Shown here in pieces: positions 42,304 to 51,379 of a DNA stretch of 64,000 bases (its first letter is position 1; each line of letters opens with the position of its first letter). The DNA comes from Novosphingobium sp. FSW06-99 (GTDB taxonomy: Bacteria > Pseudomonadota > Alphaproteobacteria > Sphingomonadales > Sphingomonadaceae). The stretch covers positions 251,420 through 315,419 of the forward strand of contig NZ_KQ954254.1 in the NCBI RefSeq assembly GCF_001519065.1, given 5' to 3'. The notes beneath the pieces are model-generated. The model saw nothing but the letters and a program-made list of their open reading frames with translations. It was not told the DNA's origin and searched no databases. The translations under genes were made by a program, and so were the position numbers.

Positions 42304-42936
42304 GTGATCGGGTCATTCTATGAGCGGCATATCCTGCCGCATGTCATTGGTTGCGCCTGTGGGTCTCGCCCGATCCGGCGGCAACGGGCAAAGATCGTGC
42401 CCCAGGCGACGGGTCGCGTGCTTGAACTCGGCATTGGGGGTGGCCTGAACCTGGCCTTTTATGACCCTGCCAAGGTCGAGAGCGTCACTGGCGTCGATCC
42501 CTCGGCAGAACTGCGCAAGGTCGCGCTTGGTGCGCCGCGCCCGGATGGGCTGAACGTCACTATTCTGTCAGGCGAAGCAGAGAGCCTGCCGTTCGATGAT
42601 GCGACCTTTGACACGATCACGTGCACCTTTACGCTTTGCTCTGTCCGATCGCCACAGGCCGCGCTCGGTGAAGCGCGCCGGGTTCTCAAGCCCGGCGGGA
42701 CTTTGCTGTTTTCCGAGCACGGGCTTTCGCCGGATGTTCGGACTCAACGTTGGCAGATGCGACTGGAGCCGCTGTGGCTGCCTCTTGCGGGGGGCTGCCA
42801 CTTGACGCGGCCAGTCTCCGCATCGATCGAAGCCGCCGGCTTCGTCATCGATCATCTCGAGACCATGTACCTGCCCAAAACGCCCAGCGTGCTCGGTTGG
42901 TGCGAATGGGGCGCTGCCCAGCCCACCAGACGATAA
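42304..42936 (+). CDS. Class I SAM-dependent methyltransferase
   Basis: This 210-residue protein has motif I VLELGIGGGLN, acidic motif VTGVDPS, motif for catalysis/adenine contact SGEAESLPFDDATFD and the post-motif RVLKPGGTLLFSEHG. It resembles UbiE/phospholipid or thiol methyltransferases. GTG at 42304 was chosen because homology starts there (GSFYERHILPHVIG) and GAGAAAG precedes it. It lies at the start of the sulfide/redox cargo; a thiol or sulfide methyl transfer would fit but is not shown. Confidence 0.75.
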   Translation: MIGSFYERHILPHVIGCACGSRPIRRQRAKIVPQATGRVLELGIGGGLNLAFYDPAKVESVTGVDPSAELRKVALGAPRPDGLNVTILSGEAESLPFDDATFDTITCTFTLCSVRSPQAALGEARRVLKPGGTLLFSEHGLSPDVRTQRWQMRLEPLWLPLAGGCHLTRPVSASIEAAGFVIDHLETMYLPKTPSVLGWCEWGAAQPTRR

Positions 42937-43037
42937 CGCCTTCGATCGGCACGAACAGGGTTGGCCACTTGCGAACTGTGCCACGCAACATACGCCCGGG
43001 TTATCCAGACGGGTGTACGGATTTGATCACTATCAAT

Positions 43038-43066
43038 TTGTCATAATCACTATTTGGTAATATGAT
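43038..43066 (+). promoter_or_regulatory. Sigma-70-like promoter of the peroxiredoxin/ArsR pair
   Basis: TTGTCA (43038-43043), a 17-base spacer and TATGAT (43061-43066) make a near-consensus promoter 36 bases before the peroxiredoxin ATG. TCATA (43041-43045) and TATGA (43061-43065) form a dyad overlapping both boxes, a good place for repressor binding, perhaps by the ArsR protein encoded downstream. Confidence 0.6.
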
Positions 43067-43102
43067 GATGCGATGTTTTGCCTTCTAAAGGACACCTGAT
43101 CG

Positions 43103-43762
43103 ATGCAATCCGGCAGCGCAGCGTCAACCATCGGGTCAACGCCTGACGTACCCTTGCGCATTGGCGATGCCGTGCCCGATTTCACAGCGCGCACCACGCA
43201 AGGCATGGTGCGCTTGTCGGAATTTCGCGGACGCTGGCTCGTATTTTTCTCGCATCCGGCCGATTTCACGCCCGTATGCACTAGCGAATTCATGGCCATC
43301 GCAGCGGCTGCGGACCGGTTTGAAGCGCTAGGATGCAGCCTGCTGGGTCATTCGATTGACAGCCTGTTCTCGCATCTGGCCTGGATCCGCGCAATTCACG
43401 ATGAACTGGGTGTCCGCGTACCGTTTCCGGTTGTCGAAGACCCCACGCTCGAGATCGCCCGCGCGTTTGGCATGGTGCCTGCCGACGTGCACCATGCCGC
43501 GTCCGTCCGCGCCGTCTATTTCATCAATCCAGACGGCGTGCTGATGGCCAGCATGTTCTATCCGGTAAGCGTTGGACGGTCAGTTGAGGAAATGCTGCGG
43601 ACCCTGGCCGCGCTTCAACAAACCCAGTCTGGGGCCGTGATGTCGCCCGCAGAATGGCAGCCAGGCGATGCACTGCTATCACCGCCAGAATTTACAGCAG
43701 ATGCGGTTTTGGCGGCCAACGGGCCGACGGGCTGGTTTTACCGGAAGGCGCCGGTTTCATGA
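43103..43762 (+). CDS. Peroxiredoxin (Prx6/1-Cys-like)
   Basis: This is a 219-residue AhpC/TSA-family peroxidase. The active-site loop is FSHPADFTPVCTSEF with the peroxidatic Cys about residue 58; the Arg of the pocket is in AVYFINPDGVLMASMFYP. The long C-terminal part (about 155-219, QPGDALLSPPEFTADAVLA) is typical of the Prx6 group. It removes peroxides in the cytoplasm, possibly also persulfides or peroxynitrite. Its stop overlaps the start of an ArsR gene (ATGA), so enzyme and regulator are made together. Confidence 0.88.
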   Translation: MQSGSAASTIGSTPDVPLRIGDAVPDFTARTTQGMVRLSEFRGRWLVFFSHPADFTPVCTSEFMAIAAAADRFEALGCSLLGHSIDSLFSHLAWIRAIHDELGVRVPFPVVEDPTLEIARAFGMVPADVHHAASVRAVYFINPDGVLMASMFYPVSVGRSVEEMLRTLAALQQTQSGAVMSPAEWQPGDALLSPPEFTADAVLAANGPTGWFYRKAPVS

Positions 43763-44145
43763 CAATGCTTGGCCAAACTTCGGTGAACATGGCGCGACTG
43801 GTCGAGGAATTGCGTCTCATCGGGCACCCGATGCGGCTTCAATTGCTGGCGATCCTCGCACGCGGCGAGCGAGGCGTTGGCGAGCTCGTGGCCGATACCG
43901 GACAGGGGCCCGTGTTGATCAGCCAGCAACTGGCATTATTGCGCAAAGCCGGTCTGGTGCAGACACGCCGCGAGGCCAAGCAGGTCTTTTACAGATTGGC
44001 AGATGGCAGATTGGGTCACGTCATAGCCAGCCTGTCGGAGATAATTGGCCCCGCTCATTCTATCGCCAGCCGTTCGCCTGTGGTGACGCCAATCAGCCGG
44101 GGGGTCAGCGCAGCAATGTTCGCTCGGGTTGAGCCGCGGGCCTAG
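43759..44145 (+). CDS. ArsR-family regulator without cysteines
   Basis: The 128-residue winged-helix protein has the ArsR core (LRLIGHPMRLQLLAILARGE, VLISQQLALLRKAGLVQTRR, VFYRLADGRLGHVI). It contains no Cys, so it cannot sense metals or persulfides by thiol chemistry as the second ArsR in this island can. It overlaps the peroxiredoxin stop by four bases and probably represses the promoter at 43038. Confidence 0.85.
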   Translation: MTMLGQTSVNMARLVEELRLIGHPMRLQLLAILARGERGVGELVADTGQGPVLISQQLALLRKAGLVQTRREAKQVFYRLADGRLGHVIASLSEIIGPAHSIASRSPVVTPISRGVSAAMFARVEPRA

Positions 44146-44209
44146 AGCGTGATGACTAAAAGTGGGAACCGGTTTTTGTCAAAAAATCACGCGACAACAA
44201 AAATCTAGA
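44143..44209. repeat. RIME-like intergenic palindromic repeat
   Basis: TAGAGCGTGATGACTAAAAG at 44143, GGAACCGGTTTTT at 44165, AATCACGC at 44185-44192 and ATCTAGA near 44203 follow the plan of intergenic mosaic palindromes common in alphaproteobacterial genomes (GAGCRTGAT... GGAAACCGGTTTT ...ATCAYGCTC). GCGTGAT (44147-44153) and ATCACGC (44186-44192) are its arms. It sits between the convergent ArsR and cydC genes and may also act as a bidirectional terminator. Confidence 0.6.
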
Positions 44210-44243
44210 CCATGTTGGCGTTTCAACGAAACGTCATCATAGC

Positions 44244-45812
44244 CTAGATCTGCACGATCTGGTCGGCAAGAGCGGCCATTGCCGGACGATGGCTGACCAG
44301 CAGCAAGCCCGTTCCGGTCTTGCGCAGCCATTCGTCCAGTCGATTGATCAACGCGCGTTCCGTCGCAGCGTCCAGCCCTTCACTTGGTTCGTCCAGCACC
44401 AGCCAGGGGCGCCCGGCCAGCAGCGCGCGGGCAACGGCAAGGCGTCGCCGCTGGCCGCCTGACAGACGTGCACCATCGCTCCCCAGCCACTGATTAAGGC
44501 CATCGGGCAGTGCGCGGACCATGTCGGCGGCGCACACAACCGTCAGTGCCTCCCACATAGCTTCGGTGGTCAGACCCGGCCGGGCCAGTCCCAGATTGTC
44601 GGCCACACTTCCGGCAATCATCGGCGAATCCTGAGCGCACAGCGCGAAGATTTCGCGCAGACCGGTCAAGCCCCATGTTGCAGGTGATTGTCCGGCCACC
44701 AGCAGCGCCTGTGGCGCATCCGCTCTCAACCCCAGAAGCGTTTCGACAAGCCTTGTTTTGCCTGAACCCGAAGGACCGGCAATCAGCACCCGGCTGCCAG
44801 GTAAGCACGCCACACCGCACACATTGAGCTCGGGCGAAGCCGGTATTGTCGCACTTGCCTCGACTTTGGCTGTGGCAGGCTCAAGCGCGCTGAGGCGCTC
44901 AACGGCCTGATCGACCTCGTGCGTGCGCATATCCGACGCCGCCAGTCCCGCCCATCCTTCGAAAGCGGCGAGAATTGCCAACAGGCCAAATGCGAAACTT
45001 GGCGCAGGGCCACGTGCTACCCATGCCATCGCGGCAATCGCAACCGTGGCGAGGACAGTCTGAACGGCCTGGATCGCTCCCTCGGCACGAACCAGCCCCA
45101 AACGCGCTTTGGCATGGGCGGTCGCTGGAGCGTTGAGTGCCTTCTCAAGCGGCGGAGCCAGACCATAGATCATGATGTCTGCAGACGGCCCGGCCATATC
45201 GGCATAGTCGGACTGAAGCGCGGTGTAAGCGGTTGCCAGTTCGGCTTGCAGCGCAGGCAAGCGGCGCAACGCCATGGTTTTTGCCGTCAGACGCATGACC
45301 GGCAAGGTCACCAGGTAGATGGCTGTGGCGGTCCAGCCCATTGCCAGCGCACCGATAAGACCGGCAACGCCGAATGCCCAGGCACCGGGACGCGATATCC
45401 GCCGAATGACCGAATCTTCAAGCGCATCGACATCTTTGCCCAGCCGTGACGCCAATTCCCCGGGGCGTCCGGGAATTCCCCCGGCAAGCGCGCTTGCCAC
45501 CACGGCGCGGAACAGGCCGGTGCGCACTTCGGCCAGCGCAAACAGCGCGGCGCGGTGACCGAACATGCGCTCGCCATAGCGTGTGCCGGTGCGCGCGATC
45601 GCAGCGGCGCGGATCGCGGCGCTGGGCAACAGATAGTTAAACGCCTGCACCGCCGCGATGCCCGAAACCCCGGCGATGGCGGCGCCTGCCAGAAACTGGC
45701 CTGATACCGCGAGCAAGCCCACCGCCGACAGCGCGGCCAGCACCGCGCAGGTGATGCCTGCCCACATGATCCGCCGTTGGCCGGCCAAGGCCTGTTGCAC
45801 GAGTGCCATCAT
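44244..45812 (-). CDS. cydC: CydC, thiol-exporting ABC subunit for cytochrome bd assembly
   Basis: This is an ABC exporter half of about 522 residues: six-helix membrane domain (about 1-300) then ATPase with Walker A GPSGSGKT, signature LSGGQRRR, Walker B WLVLDEPSEGLD and H-loop SHRP. With CydD it exports glutathione/cysteine to the periplasm, which is needed for cytochrome bd. ATG at 45812 overlaps the CydD stop (TGATG). The pair is transcribed leftward from a promoter region shared with cydA. Confidence 0.88.
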   Translation of the reverse strand: MMALVQQALAGQRRIMWAGITCAVLAALSAVGLLAVSGQFLAGAAIAGVSGIAAVQAFNYLLPSAAIRAAAIARTGTRYGERMFGHRAALFALAEVRTGLFRAVVASALAGGIPGRPGELASRLGKDVDALEDSVIRRISRPGAWAFGVAGLIGALAMGWTATAIYLVTLPVMRLTAKTMALRRLPALQAELATAYTALQSDYADMAGPSADIMIYGLAPPLEKALNAPATAHAKARLGLVRAEGAIQAVQTVLATVAIAAMAWVARGPAPSFAFGLLAILAAFEGWAGLAASDMRTHEVDQAVERLSALEPATAKVEASATIPASPELNVCGVACLPGSRVLIAGPSGSGKTRLVETLLGLRADAPQALLVAGQSPATWGLTGLREIFALCAQDSPMIAGSVADNLGLARPGLTTEAMWEALTVVCAADMVRALPDGLNQWLGSDGARLSGGQRRRLAVARALLAGRPWLVLDEPSEGLDAATERALINRLDEWLRKTGTGLLLVSHRPAMAALADQIVQI

Positions 45813-47404
45813 CACGCGATCCTCAGCACTGTCTCGGCCATGGCCACAAGCGCGGCGTCGTGCGTGGCGACGATCACCAGATGGTCGGTCGCCAATCGGT
45901 CAAGCACGCTGCGGATCGTCGCAGCCGTCGCCTCGTCCAGATCGGCTGTCGGCTCGTCCAGCAGCAGGATCGATCGGCCCGACAGCATGGCACGCGCCAG
46001 CCCGATCCGCCGCCGTTCGCCGCCAGAAAGGCCGGAACCGCGATGATCGAGCGTCATGCCAAGCCCGCCACGCCGGACGAGCATCGAACCAAGGCCCAGG
46101 CTTTGAAAGCACGCGGTTATGACCGCGTCTTCGGCTTTGCCCATCGCCAGATTGGCGCGCAGGCTGCCGGGCAGCAACGCCACTTGCTGCCCGGCCCAAC
46201 CGATCGCCGCATTGAGCGCGCCCGGTGCAAACACAGCCCCGTCGGTTGTGATCTTGCCCGCCACCAGCGGTACCTCGCCGATCAGGCCAAGCAGGAGCGT
46301 GCTTTTTCCGGTTCCGGTCGAGCCGGCGATCGCGTGCAGCCCCGGACTTGACCAACACCAGTCGATCGGGCCGATCATCTCACCCCCGACGTGGGCAAAC
46401 GCGACACCCTTGCCCGCTATTTGCACAGGAACTGCAATCGGTTCGACGGCGACCGGTAGCTTGGCCATTTCAGCGTTGAGCGCTGCCATCGCCGCATCGC
46501 CCTGCTGTTTGTCGTGATAGGCCGCGGCCAGGCGGCGCATCGCCAGGTAAAACTCCGGCGCCATCGCCAGGGTGAAAAAGGCGCGCAGCCCGGTCAAATG
46601 CTCCGGGGCCGGAAATGGCAGCAATCCGAGCAGGGAAAACCCGCAATAGACCGCGACCAGCGCGACCGACAGTGCGGCAAAGAATTCCAGAATGGCGCTG
46701 GAGGCAAAGGCTATGCCCAGAACATCCATCGTTCGCCTGGCAACTTGTCGGGCCGCCTCGCCAAGATGGCGGGCGACCCGGTCTTCAGCTGCAAAGCCCA
46801 GAATTGTCGGCAAGTTGCGCAGGCGATCGACAAACAACCCGGCCAACCGGCTCAATGCGACATGCTGACTTTCGGCGCGGCGCGCGGCAGCGCTGCCGGC
46901 GAGCACCAGCGCAAGGACAAAGGGCACCAGCGTTGCCACCATGATCAGACTGGCGATCCAGCTGGCCGCTGCGACGGCGAGGGCAATCAGCAATGGCGAC
47001 AAGCCGCTGGCTGCACGCAAGGGCAAAAAGCGTGCAACCTGACCTTCGGTCGCAATGATCGAGTCCACGGCGAGGTGCATGTCCTCCCCGACGAGACTGC
47101 CGCGCAGCATCCGGGTGGGCAGAAGAGCCGGATGCACCAGTGCCCGCAGGCGGGTCGTTGCTGCGATGGCCGCGCTTTGCCCGACGATATTCGCCCGGAA
47201 AACAGCCATTGCGCGCAAGCAACCGCCAACCATGAAGAGCAGGCTCGCCCAAAGCATACCTGTTCGTGCACCCGTCCGGGCATCGACAGCCAGCGCAATC
47301 GCTGCGGCGATCGGGATCGCGCCAAGACTGTCGGTCAACCACCAGATGACTGCTGAAGGGTTTGGCCGGATACGGGCGATTGCTTGGGGAGCTGGCTTGA
47401 CCAT
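45812..47404 (-). CDS. cydD: CydD, thiol-exporting ABC subunit for cytochrome bd assembly
   Basis: This 530-residue ABC exporter half has its N-terminal membrane domain up to about residue 310. The ATPase domain has Walker A GSTGTGKST, signature LSGGERRR, Walker B ILLLDEPTADLD and H-loop ATHDA. It partners CydC. The ATG at 47404 lies within an AT-rich dyad (47407-47421) that also overlaps the predicted cydA promoter, so repressor binding there would affect both directions. Confidence 0.88.
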   Translation of the reverse strand: MVKPAPQAIARIRPNPSAVIWWLTDSLGAIPIAAAIALAVDARTGARTGMLWASLLFMVGGCLRAMAVFRANIVGQSAAIAATTRLRALVHPALLPTRMLRGSLVGEDMHLAVDSIIATEGQVARFLPLRAASGLSPLLIALAVAAASWIASLIMVATLVPFVLALVLAGSAAARRAESQHVALSRLAGLFVDRLRNLPTILGFAAEDRVARHLGEAARQVARRTMDVLGIAFASSAILEFFAALSVALVAVYCGFSLLGLLPFPAPEHLTGLRAFFTLAMAPEFYLAMRRLAAAYHDKQQGDAAMAALNAEMAKLPVAVEPIAVPVQIAGKGVAFAHVGGEMIGPIDWCWSSPGLHAIAGSTGTGKSTLLLGLIGEVPLVAGKITTDGAVFAPGALNAAIGWAGQQVALLPGSLRANLAMGKAEDAVITACFQSLGLGSMLVRRGGLGMTLDHRGSGLSGGERRRIGLARAMLSGRSILLLDEPTADLDEATAATIRSVLDRLATDHLVIVATHDAALVAMAETVLRIA

Positions 47405-47425
47405 ATTATGAAAGTATCATATTTA
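47397..47425 (+). promoter_or_regulatory. Probable cydABX promoter with dyad in the spacer
   Basis: TTGACC (47397-47402), 17 bases, then TATTTA (47420-47425). The spacer contains TATGA-AAGTA-TCATA (47407-47421), an inverted repeat that also begins three bases from the cydD start codon. The motif resembles the dyads near the other two cargo promoters. Confidence 0.5.
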
Positions 47426-47520
47426 ATGAAAGTGCGATTGGCAAGTGAGTCTCCTGTGGCCCCACCGCCGATTGACCGGTCCGCGCCCGTTTGGCGTGCG
47501 CACCCATAGGAGCATGTCCG

Positions 47521-49092
47521 ATGGATATGGCGGTAGTTGAACTTTCCCGGCTGCAGTTTGCGCTGACGGCCATGTACCACTTTCTGTTCGTGCCTCTCAC
47601 TCTTGGCCTGTCATTCATGCTGGTCATTATGGAGAGCATCTATGTGATCACCAAGCGGCCGATCTGGCGCGTGATCACCCGCTTTTGGGGCAAGCTGTTC
47701 GGGATCAACTTTGTTCTCGGCGTCGCCACCGGCCTTACCATGGAATTCGAATTCGGCACCAACTGGGCTTATTACGCCCACTATGTCGGCGATATCTTTG
47801 GTGCGCCACTGGCGATCGAAGGGCTGATGGCCTTCTTTCTGGAAGCCACATTTGTGGGCCTGATGTTCTTCGGTTGGGACCGGCTCAGTCGGGTCCAGCA
47901 TTTGTTTGTCACGTTCCTGGTCGCCCTTGGGTCCAACCTGTCGGCATTGTGGATTCTGATCGCCAATGGCTGGATGCAAAATCCGGTCGGCGCCACGTTC
48001 AATCCGCAAACCATGCGCATGGAAGTGACCGACTTTTATGCCGTGCTGTTCAACCCTGTGGCACAGGCCAAGTTCGTGCACACCGTCAGCGCCGGCTATG
48101 TCTGCGCGGCGACGTTCGTCATGGGCGTTTCGGCGGTCTATCTTTTGCAGGGCAAATGGACCAATGTGGCGCGCCGTTCGATGATGGTTGCCGCCGCCTT
48201 CGGGCTGGCCTCTGCGCTGTCGGTGGTCGTGCTCGGCGATGAAAGCGGCTATACCATTTCCGACAACCAGAAGATGAAAATGGCTGCAATCGAGGCGATG
48301 TGGAAGACTGAGCCCGCGCCTGCCGGATTGACCCTCGTCGGACTACCCGATCTTGCCACCCAGCAGACGAATTATGCAATCAAGGTGCCCTACGTCCTTG
48401 GCGTAATCGGCACGCATAGCCTGACCGGGCAGGTAACCGGGATCGATGACCTTGTGTTTCAGGCCGACCAGCGCATTCACAGCGGCATTATCGGCTATGA
48501 TGCGATTCAGAAGCTGAAATTGAATCAGAACGATGTGGCCGCGCGCTCAGTCTTCGAAGCACATAAGCGCGATGTCGGCTTTGCCTTGTTGACCAAGCGC
48601 TATGTGTCCGATCCGCGTCAGGCCAACGATGCGCAGATCCTGCGGGCAGCACGCGATACCATTCCCAATGTGCCGGTTATGTTCTGGCTGTTTCGCGGCA
48701 TGGCCGGGCTGGGCTTTGGTTTCATCGCCTATTTCGGAATGGCATTCTGGTGCGCATCGTCCTGCCAGTTTTCCAAGCCCTGGTTCCTCAAACTGGCGGT
48801 GCTGATGATCCCGCTGCCATGGTTGGCAATTGAAGGTGGCTGGGTGCTGGCGGAAATCGGGCGTCAGCCATGGTCGGTGGATGGCGTACTACCCACCTTC
48901 CTGGGCGCGTCCTCGCTGACGATCCCGCAGATCTGGACGACCATCATCGGCTTTACCGCGCTTTATGGCACGCTGGCGGTAATCGAGGTTCGCCTGATGA
49001 TCGCTTCTATCCGCAAAGGGCCAATCGAGCCGCATTATCCGGTTGCGCCATCCGGGTCCTATGCCGGGTTCGTCCCGATGCCTGCCGAATAA
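47521..49092 (+). CDS. cydA: Cytochrome bd ubiquinol oxidase subunit I
   Basis: The 523-residue membrane protein begins MDMAVVELSRLQFALTAMYH, with the haem-ligand His of helix I in MYHFLFV. FVHTVSAGYVCAA holds the b595/d-type His, and the diagnostic EIGRQPWSVDGVLPT lies near residue 450. It binds haems b558, b595 and d and oxidises quinol while reducing oxygen to water, with high affinity and resistance to sulfide, NO and cyanide. The periplasmic Q-loop looks of the short type. AGGAG precedes the ATG. cydB follows after 12 bases. Confidence 0.95.
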   Translation: MDMAVVELSRLQFALTAMYHFLFVPLTLGLSFMLVIMESIYVITKRPIWRVITRFWGKLFGINFVLGVATGLTMEFEFGTNWAYYAHYVGDIFGAPLAIEGLMAFFLEATFVGLMFFGWDRLSRVQHLFVTFLVALGSNLSALWILIANGWMQNPVGATFNPQTMRMEVTDFYAVLFNPVAQAKFVHTVSAGYVCAATFVMGVSAVYLLQGKWTNVARRSMMVAAAFGLASALSVVVLGDESGYTISDNQKMKMAAIEAMWKTEPAPAGLTLVGLPDLATQQTNYAIKVPYVLGVIGTHSLTGQVTGIDDLVFQADQRIHSGIIGYDAIQKLKLNQNDVAARSVFEAHKRDVGFALLTKRYVSDPRQANDAQILRAARDTIPNVPVMFWLFRGMAGLGFGFIAYFGMAFWCASSCQFSKPWFLKLAVLMIPLPWLAIEGGWVLAEIGRQPWSVDGVLPTFLGASSLTIPQIWTTIIGFTALYGTLAVIEVRLMIASIRKGPIEPHYPVAPSGSYAGFVPMPAE

Positions 49093-49104
49093 GGGAGCAA
49101 TTCG

Positions 49105-50253
49105 ATGCATATCCCGCTCGACTATGAAACTTTGCGCCTGATCTGGTGGGCGCTGCTGGGTGTGCTGTTGATCGGCTTTGCGCTGACCGATGGCTATGAC
49201 CTTGGGGTAGCGACTCTACTGCCATTCGTCGCCCGCAATGACGAGGAACGACGCCTGACAATCAACGCTGTGGCACCGCACTGGGAAGGCCACCAGGTGT
49301 GGTTCATTCTGGGCGGCGGGGCGATCTTTGCCGCCTGGCCGTTTGTCTATGCAGTCAGCTTTTCGGGCTTTTATCTCGCCATGTTTCTGGTGCTGGCAGC
49401 ACTGATCCTGCGGCCGGTCGGATACAAATACCGGTCAAAGGATGCCAATCCGGCCTGGCGTGCGCGCTGGGATTGGGCAATTTTCATCAGCGGACTGGTG
49501 CCGGCGTTGGTGTTCGGCGTGGCGGTTGGCAACGCCTTGGCGGGTGCGCCGTTTCGCTTCGACAGCGATTTGCGCATGACTTACGAAGGGTCGCTGCTGG
49601 GCCTGTTCACACCCTTTACCCTGCTGACCGGCGTGCTGTCGGTGGCCATGCTGGCGCTGCATGGCGCGGGCTGGCTGGCGGTGAAAATCGAAGAAGGCCC
49701 CGTGCTGGCACGCACCCGGCGGATCGGCCTTGGCGCCGGGATCGCCTCGATTGCCCTGTTCGCCCTTGGCGGACTGATGGTGGCAAAGGGTGGCATGGGC
49801 ATGCATCTGGTGGGTGCGGTGGATGCTTCGGGGCCATCCAATCCCTTGATGTCGGGCTCGGCGCCTTTGTCTGGCGGGTGGCTCGGCAATTATGCGTTGC
49901 ATCCCTGGATGCTGATCGCGCCAGCGCTCGGGCTGATCGGACCGATCGTGGCATTGGTCGGGATCAGCCTGCGCAAGGGGCTGCTGAACTTTGCCGGCTC
50001 GGCACTGGCAATCGTCGGCACGATCGCAACCGTGGGTCTGTCGATGTTCCCGTTCATCCTGCCAAGTTCGATCGATCCCCGGTCCAGCCTGACGGTGTGG
50101 AATGCTTCGTCGAGCCATCTGACGCTGTTCATCATGCTGATCGTGACGGTCGTGTTTCTGCCGATAGTGCTGCTGTACACCGCGTGGGTGATGAAAGTGC
50201 TGGCGGGCCGGATCACGCTCGCCGACGTACGCACCAGCCTCGACTTCTATTGA
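49105..50253 (+). CDS. cydB: Cytochrome bd ubiquinol oxidase subunit II
   Basis: This is a 382-residue multi-helix membrane protein with the CydB N-terminal signature GFALTDGYDLGVATLLPF. The NAVAPHWEGHQVWFILGGGA loop and the C-terminal FPFILPSSIDPRSSLTVWNA stretch are equally typical. It has no haem ligands of its own and stabilises CydA. AGGGAG lies before the ATG; the small cydX follows 15 bases after its stop. Confidence 0.95.
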   Translation: MHIPLDYETLRLIWWALLGVLLIGFALTDGYDLGVATLLPFVARNDEERRLTINAVAPHWEGHQVWFILGGGAIFAAWPFVYAVSFSGFYLAMFLVLAALILRPVGYKYRSKDANPAWRARWDWAIFISGLVPALVFGVAVGNALAGAPFRFDSDLRMTYEGSLLGLFTPFTLLTGVLSVAMLALHGAGWLAVKIEEGPVLARTRRIGLGAGIASIALFALGGLMVAKGGMGMHLVGAVDASGPSNPLMSGSAPLSGGWLGNYALHPWMLIAPALGLIGPIVALVGISLRKGLLNFAGSALAIVGTIATVGLSMFPFILPSSIDPRSSLTVWNASSSHLTLFIMLIVTVVFLPIVLLYTAWVMKVLAGRITLADVRTSLDFY

Positions 50254-50268
50254 TAAGGATACACACCG

Positions 50269-50379
50269 ATGTGGTATTTTTCCTGGATACTCGGGCTTGG
50301 TCTTGCGGTGGCATTTGGCGTGATCAACGGGTTGTGGCACGAATTCAATTCGCCGATCGACGACGATCCGGCGGTTTGA
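50269..50379 (+). CDS. cydX: CydX, small cytochrome bd subunit (36 aa)
   Basis: ATG at 50269 opens a 36-residue frame ending with TGA at 50377-50379. The product starts MWYFSWILGLGLAVAFGVIN and ends with an acidic tail (SPIDDDPAV), the standard CydX/YbgT pattern of one membrane helix that supports cytochrome bd stability. AAGGA lies 9-10 bases upstream. It directly follows cydB in the same operon. Confidence 0.9.
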   Translation: MWYFSWILGLGLAVAFGVINGLWHEFNSPIDDDPAV

Positions 50380-50489
50380 TCGAACCATCACCGCGTGGCA
50401 TGCGTCAGTCGCAAAGCCCCCGCCGGTCCGGCCTGGACCTGCGAGGGTTTGTGCTGTCCAAGGGATCCTCTGGCGAAAGGTCGTTATCC

Positions 50490-50984
50490 ATGATGGTCAA
50501 TCAGTTGCGCAGGCTGCGTGCCATGGCTTACCTGTCGATGGCCGGGGTGCTTGTGATACTTGCCGGGCCCTGCCTTGCCGAGGCGCCAACCAGTGCGGCC
50601 CCATCAGCGCCGTATTACGTGTTCCAGCGGGTCGTTTATCAGAACGACGGCGGCTCGCCCGACAATCACGCCTATTTCGGGCGTATATTGCACAACATCG
50701 CAGCGCACATCGCGGCGACGGACGGCAAAGTGGAAATCCGCGTGGTCAACTTTTCTGTTGGCGTGACCCTGTTTCAGCTTGCCAGGACCGACGCCGATCT
50801 GCGCGCGCAAATCGATGCCTTGCGCGCCAAGGGGGTCAAATTCCTGATCTGCCGCAACACGTTGAACGGCATGGGTCTCAAGCTCGAAGATCTGTATGCG
50901 GTCAAGCCAGAGGATGTCGTGCCAAGCGGCGTTGCCGAAATCGCCCGCCTTCAGGGCCAGGGATTTGTCTATATTCACCCATAA
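50490..50984 (+). CDS. Periplasmic DsrE-family protein
   Basis: This 164-residue protein has a Sec signal (AYLSMAGVLVILAGPCLAEA, cut near residue 31) followed by a DsrE/DsrF-like Rossmann domain. RVVYQNDGGSPDNHAYFGRI opens it, VEIRVVNFSVGVTLF comes mid-way, and GVKFLICRNTLNGMGL holds the conserved Cys that may carry sulfane sulfur. The pair ATGATG at 50490/50493 leaves the start slightly open. It lies downstream of cydX and converges with the AhpD gene. A role as a periplasmic sulfur carrier fits the neighbours. Confidence 0.8.
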   Translation: MMVNQLRRLRAMAYLSMAGVLVILAGPCLAEAPTSAAPSAPYYVFQRVVYQNDGGSPDNHAYFGRILHNIAAHIAATDGKVEIRVVNFSVGVTLFQLARTDADLRAQIDALRAKGVKFLICRNTLNGMGLKLEDLYAVKPEDVVPSGVAEIARLQGQGFVYIHP

Positions 50985-50993
50985 CGGTGCGCG

Positions 50994-51353
50994 TCATGAT
51001 GCCGCCCCGGCTTGCGCGGCGAACTGGTCATAGGCTTCGACCGCTTGGGCCGCATACATCAGGCTGGGGCCGGCGCCCATGTATAGCGCCATACCCATGG
51101 TTTCCATCAACTCGTCGCGCGTGGCACCCTGTTCGAGTGCTGCTTTGGCGTGGAATGCCACGCAACCATCGCAGCGAATGGCCACCGCGATCGCAAGCGC
51201 AATCAATTCCTTGGTCTTTGTGTCGAGCGTTCCTGCACCTGTGGCAGCAGCCGCCATCGAAGAAAAGGCCTTCATCACCTCGGGCGCGCCGAGGCGGACC
51301 TGACGAATCGCGCCGGTCAGTTCCTTTGCCATTTCGGGCCAGTCTTTGTTCAT
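50994..51353 (-). CDS. AhpD-like carboxymuconolactone decarboxylase-family peroxidase
   Basis: This 119-residue protein has the full redox motif of AhpD-like proteins, IRCDGCVAFHAKAAL (CxxC followed by His), unlike the single-Cys relative at 9811. KTKELIALAIAVAIRC and GATRDELMETMGMALYMGAG complete the fold. It should work as a thiol-dependent peroxidase or disulfide reductant in the cytoplasm. It is the last gene of the leftward SQR operon. Confidence 0.88.
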   Translation of the reverse strand: MNKDWPEMAKELTGAIRQVRLGAPEVMKAFSSMAAAATGAGTLDTKTKELIALAIAVAIRCDGCVAFHAKAALEQGATRDELMETMGMALYMGAGPSLMYAAQAVEAYDQFAAQAGAAS

Positions 51354-51379
51354 CGCGATGGGTCCTTTCAGCGACCAGG

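Noticed and set aside
49299..50984. 561-codon frame overlapping cydB and running into the DsrE gene
   Set aside because: Only its last 164 codons (from 50490) show a signal peptide and DsrE motifs; the earlier part is an out-of-frame shadow of cydB.
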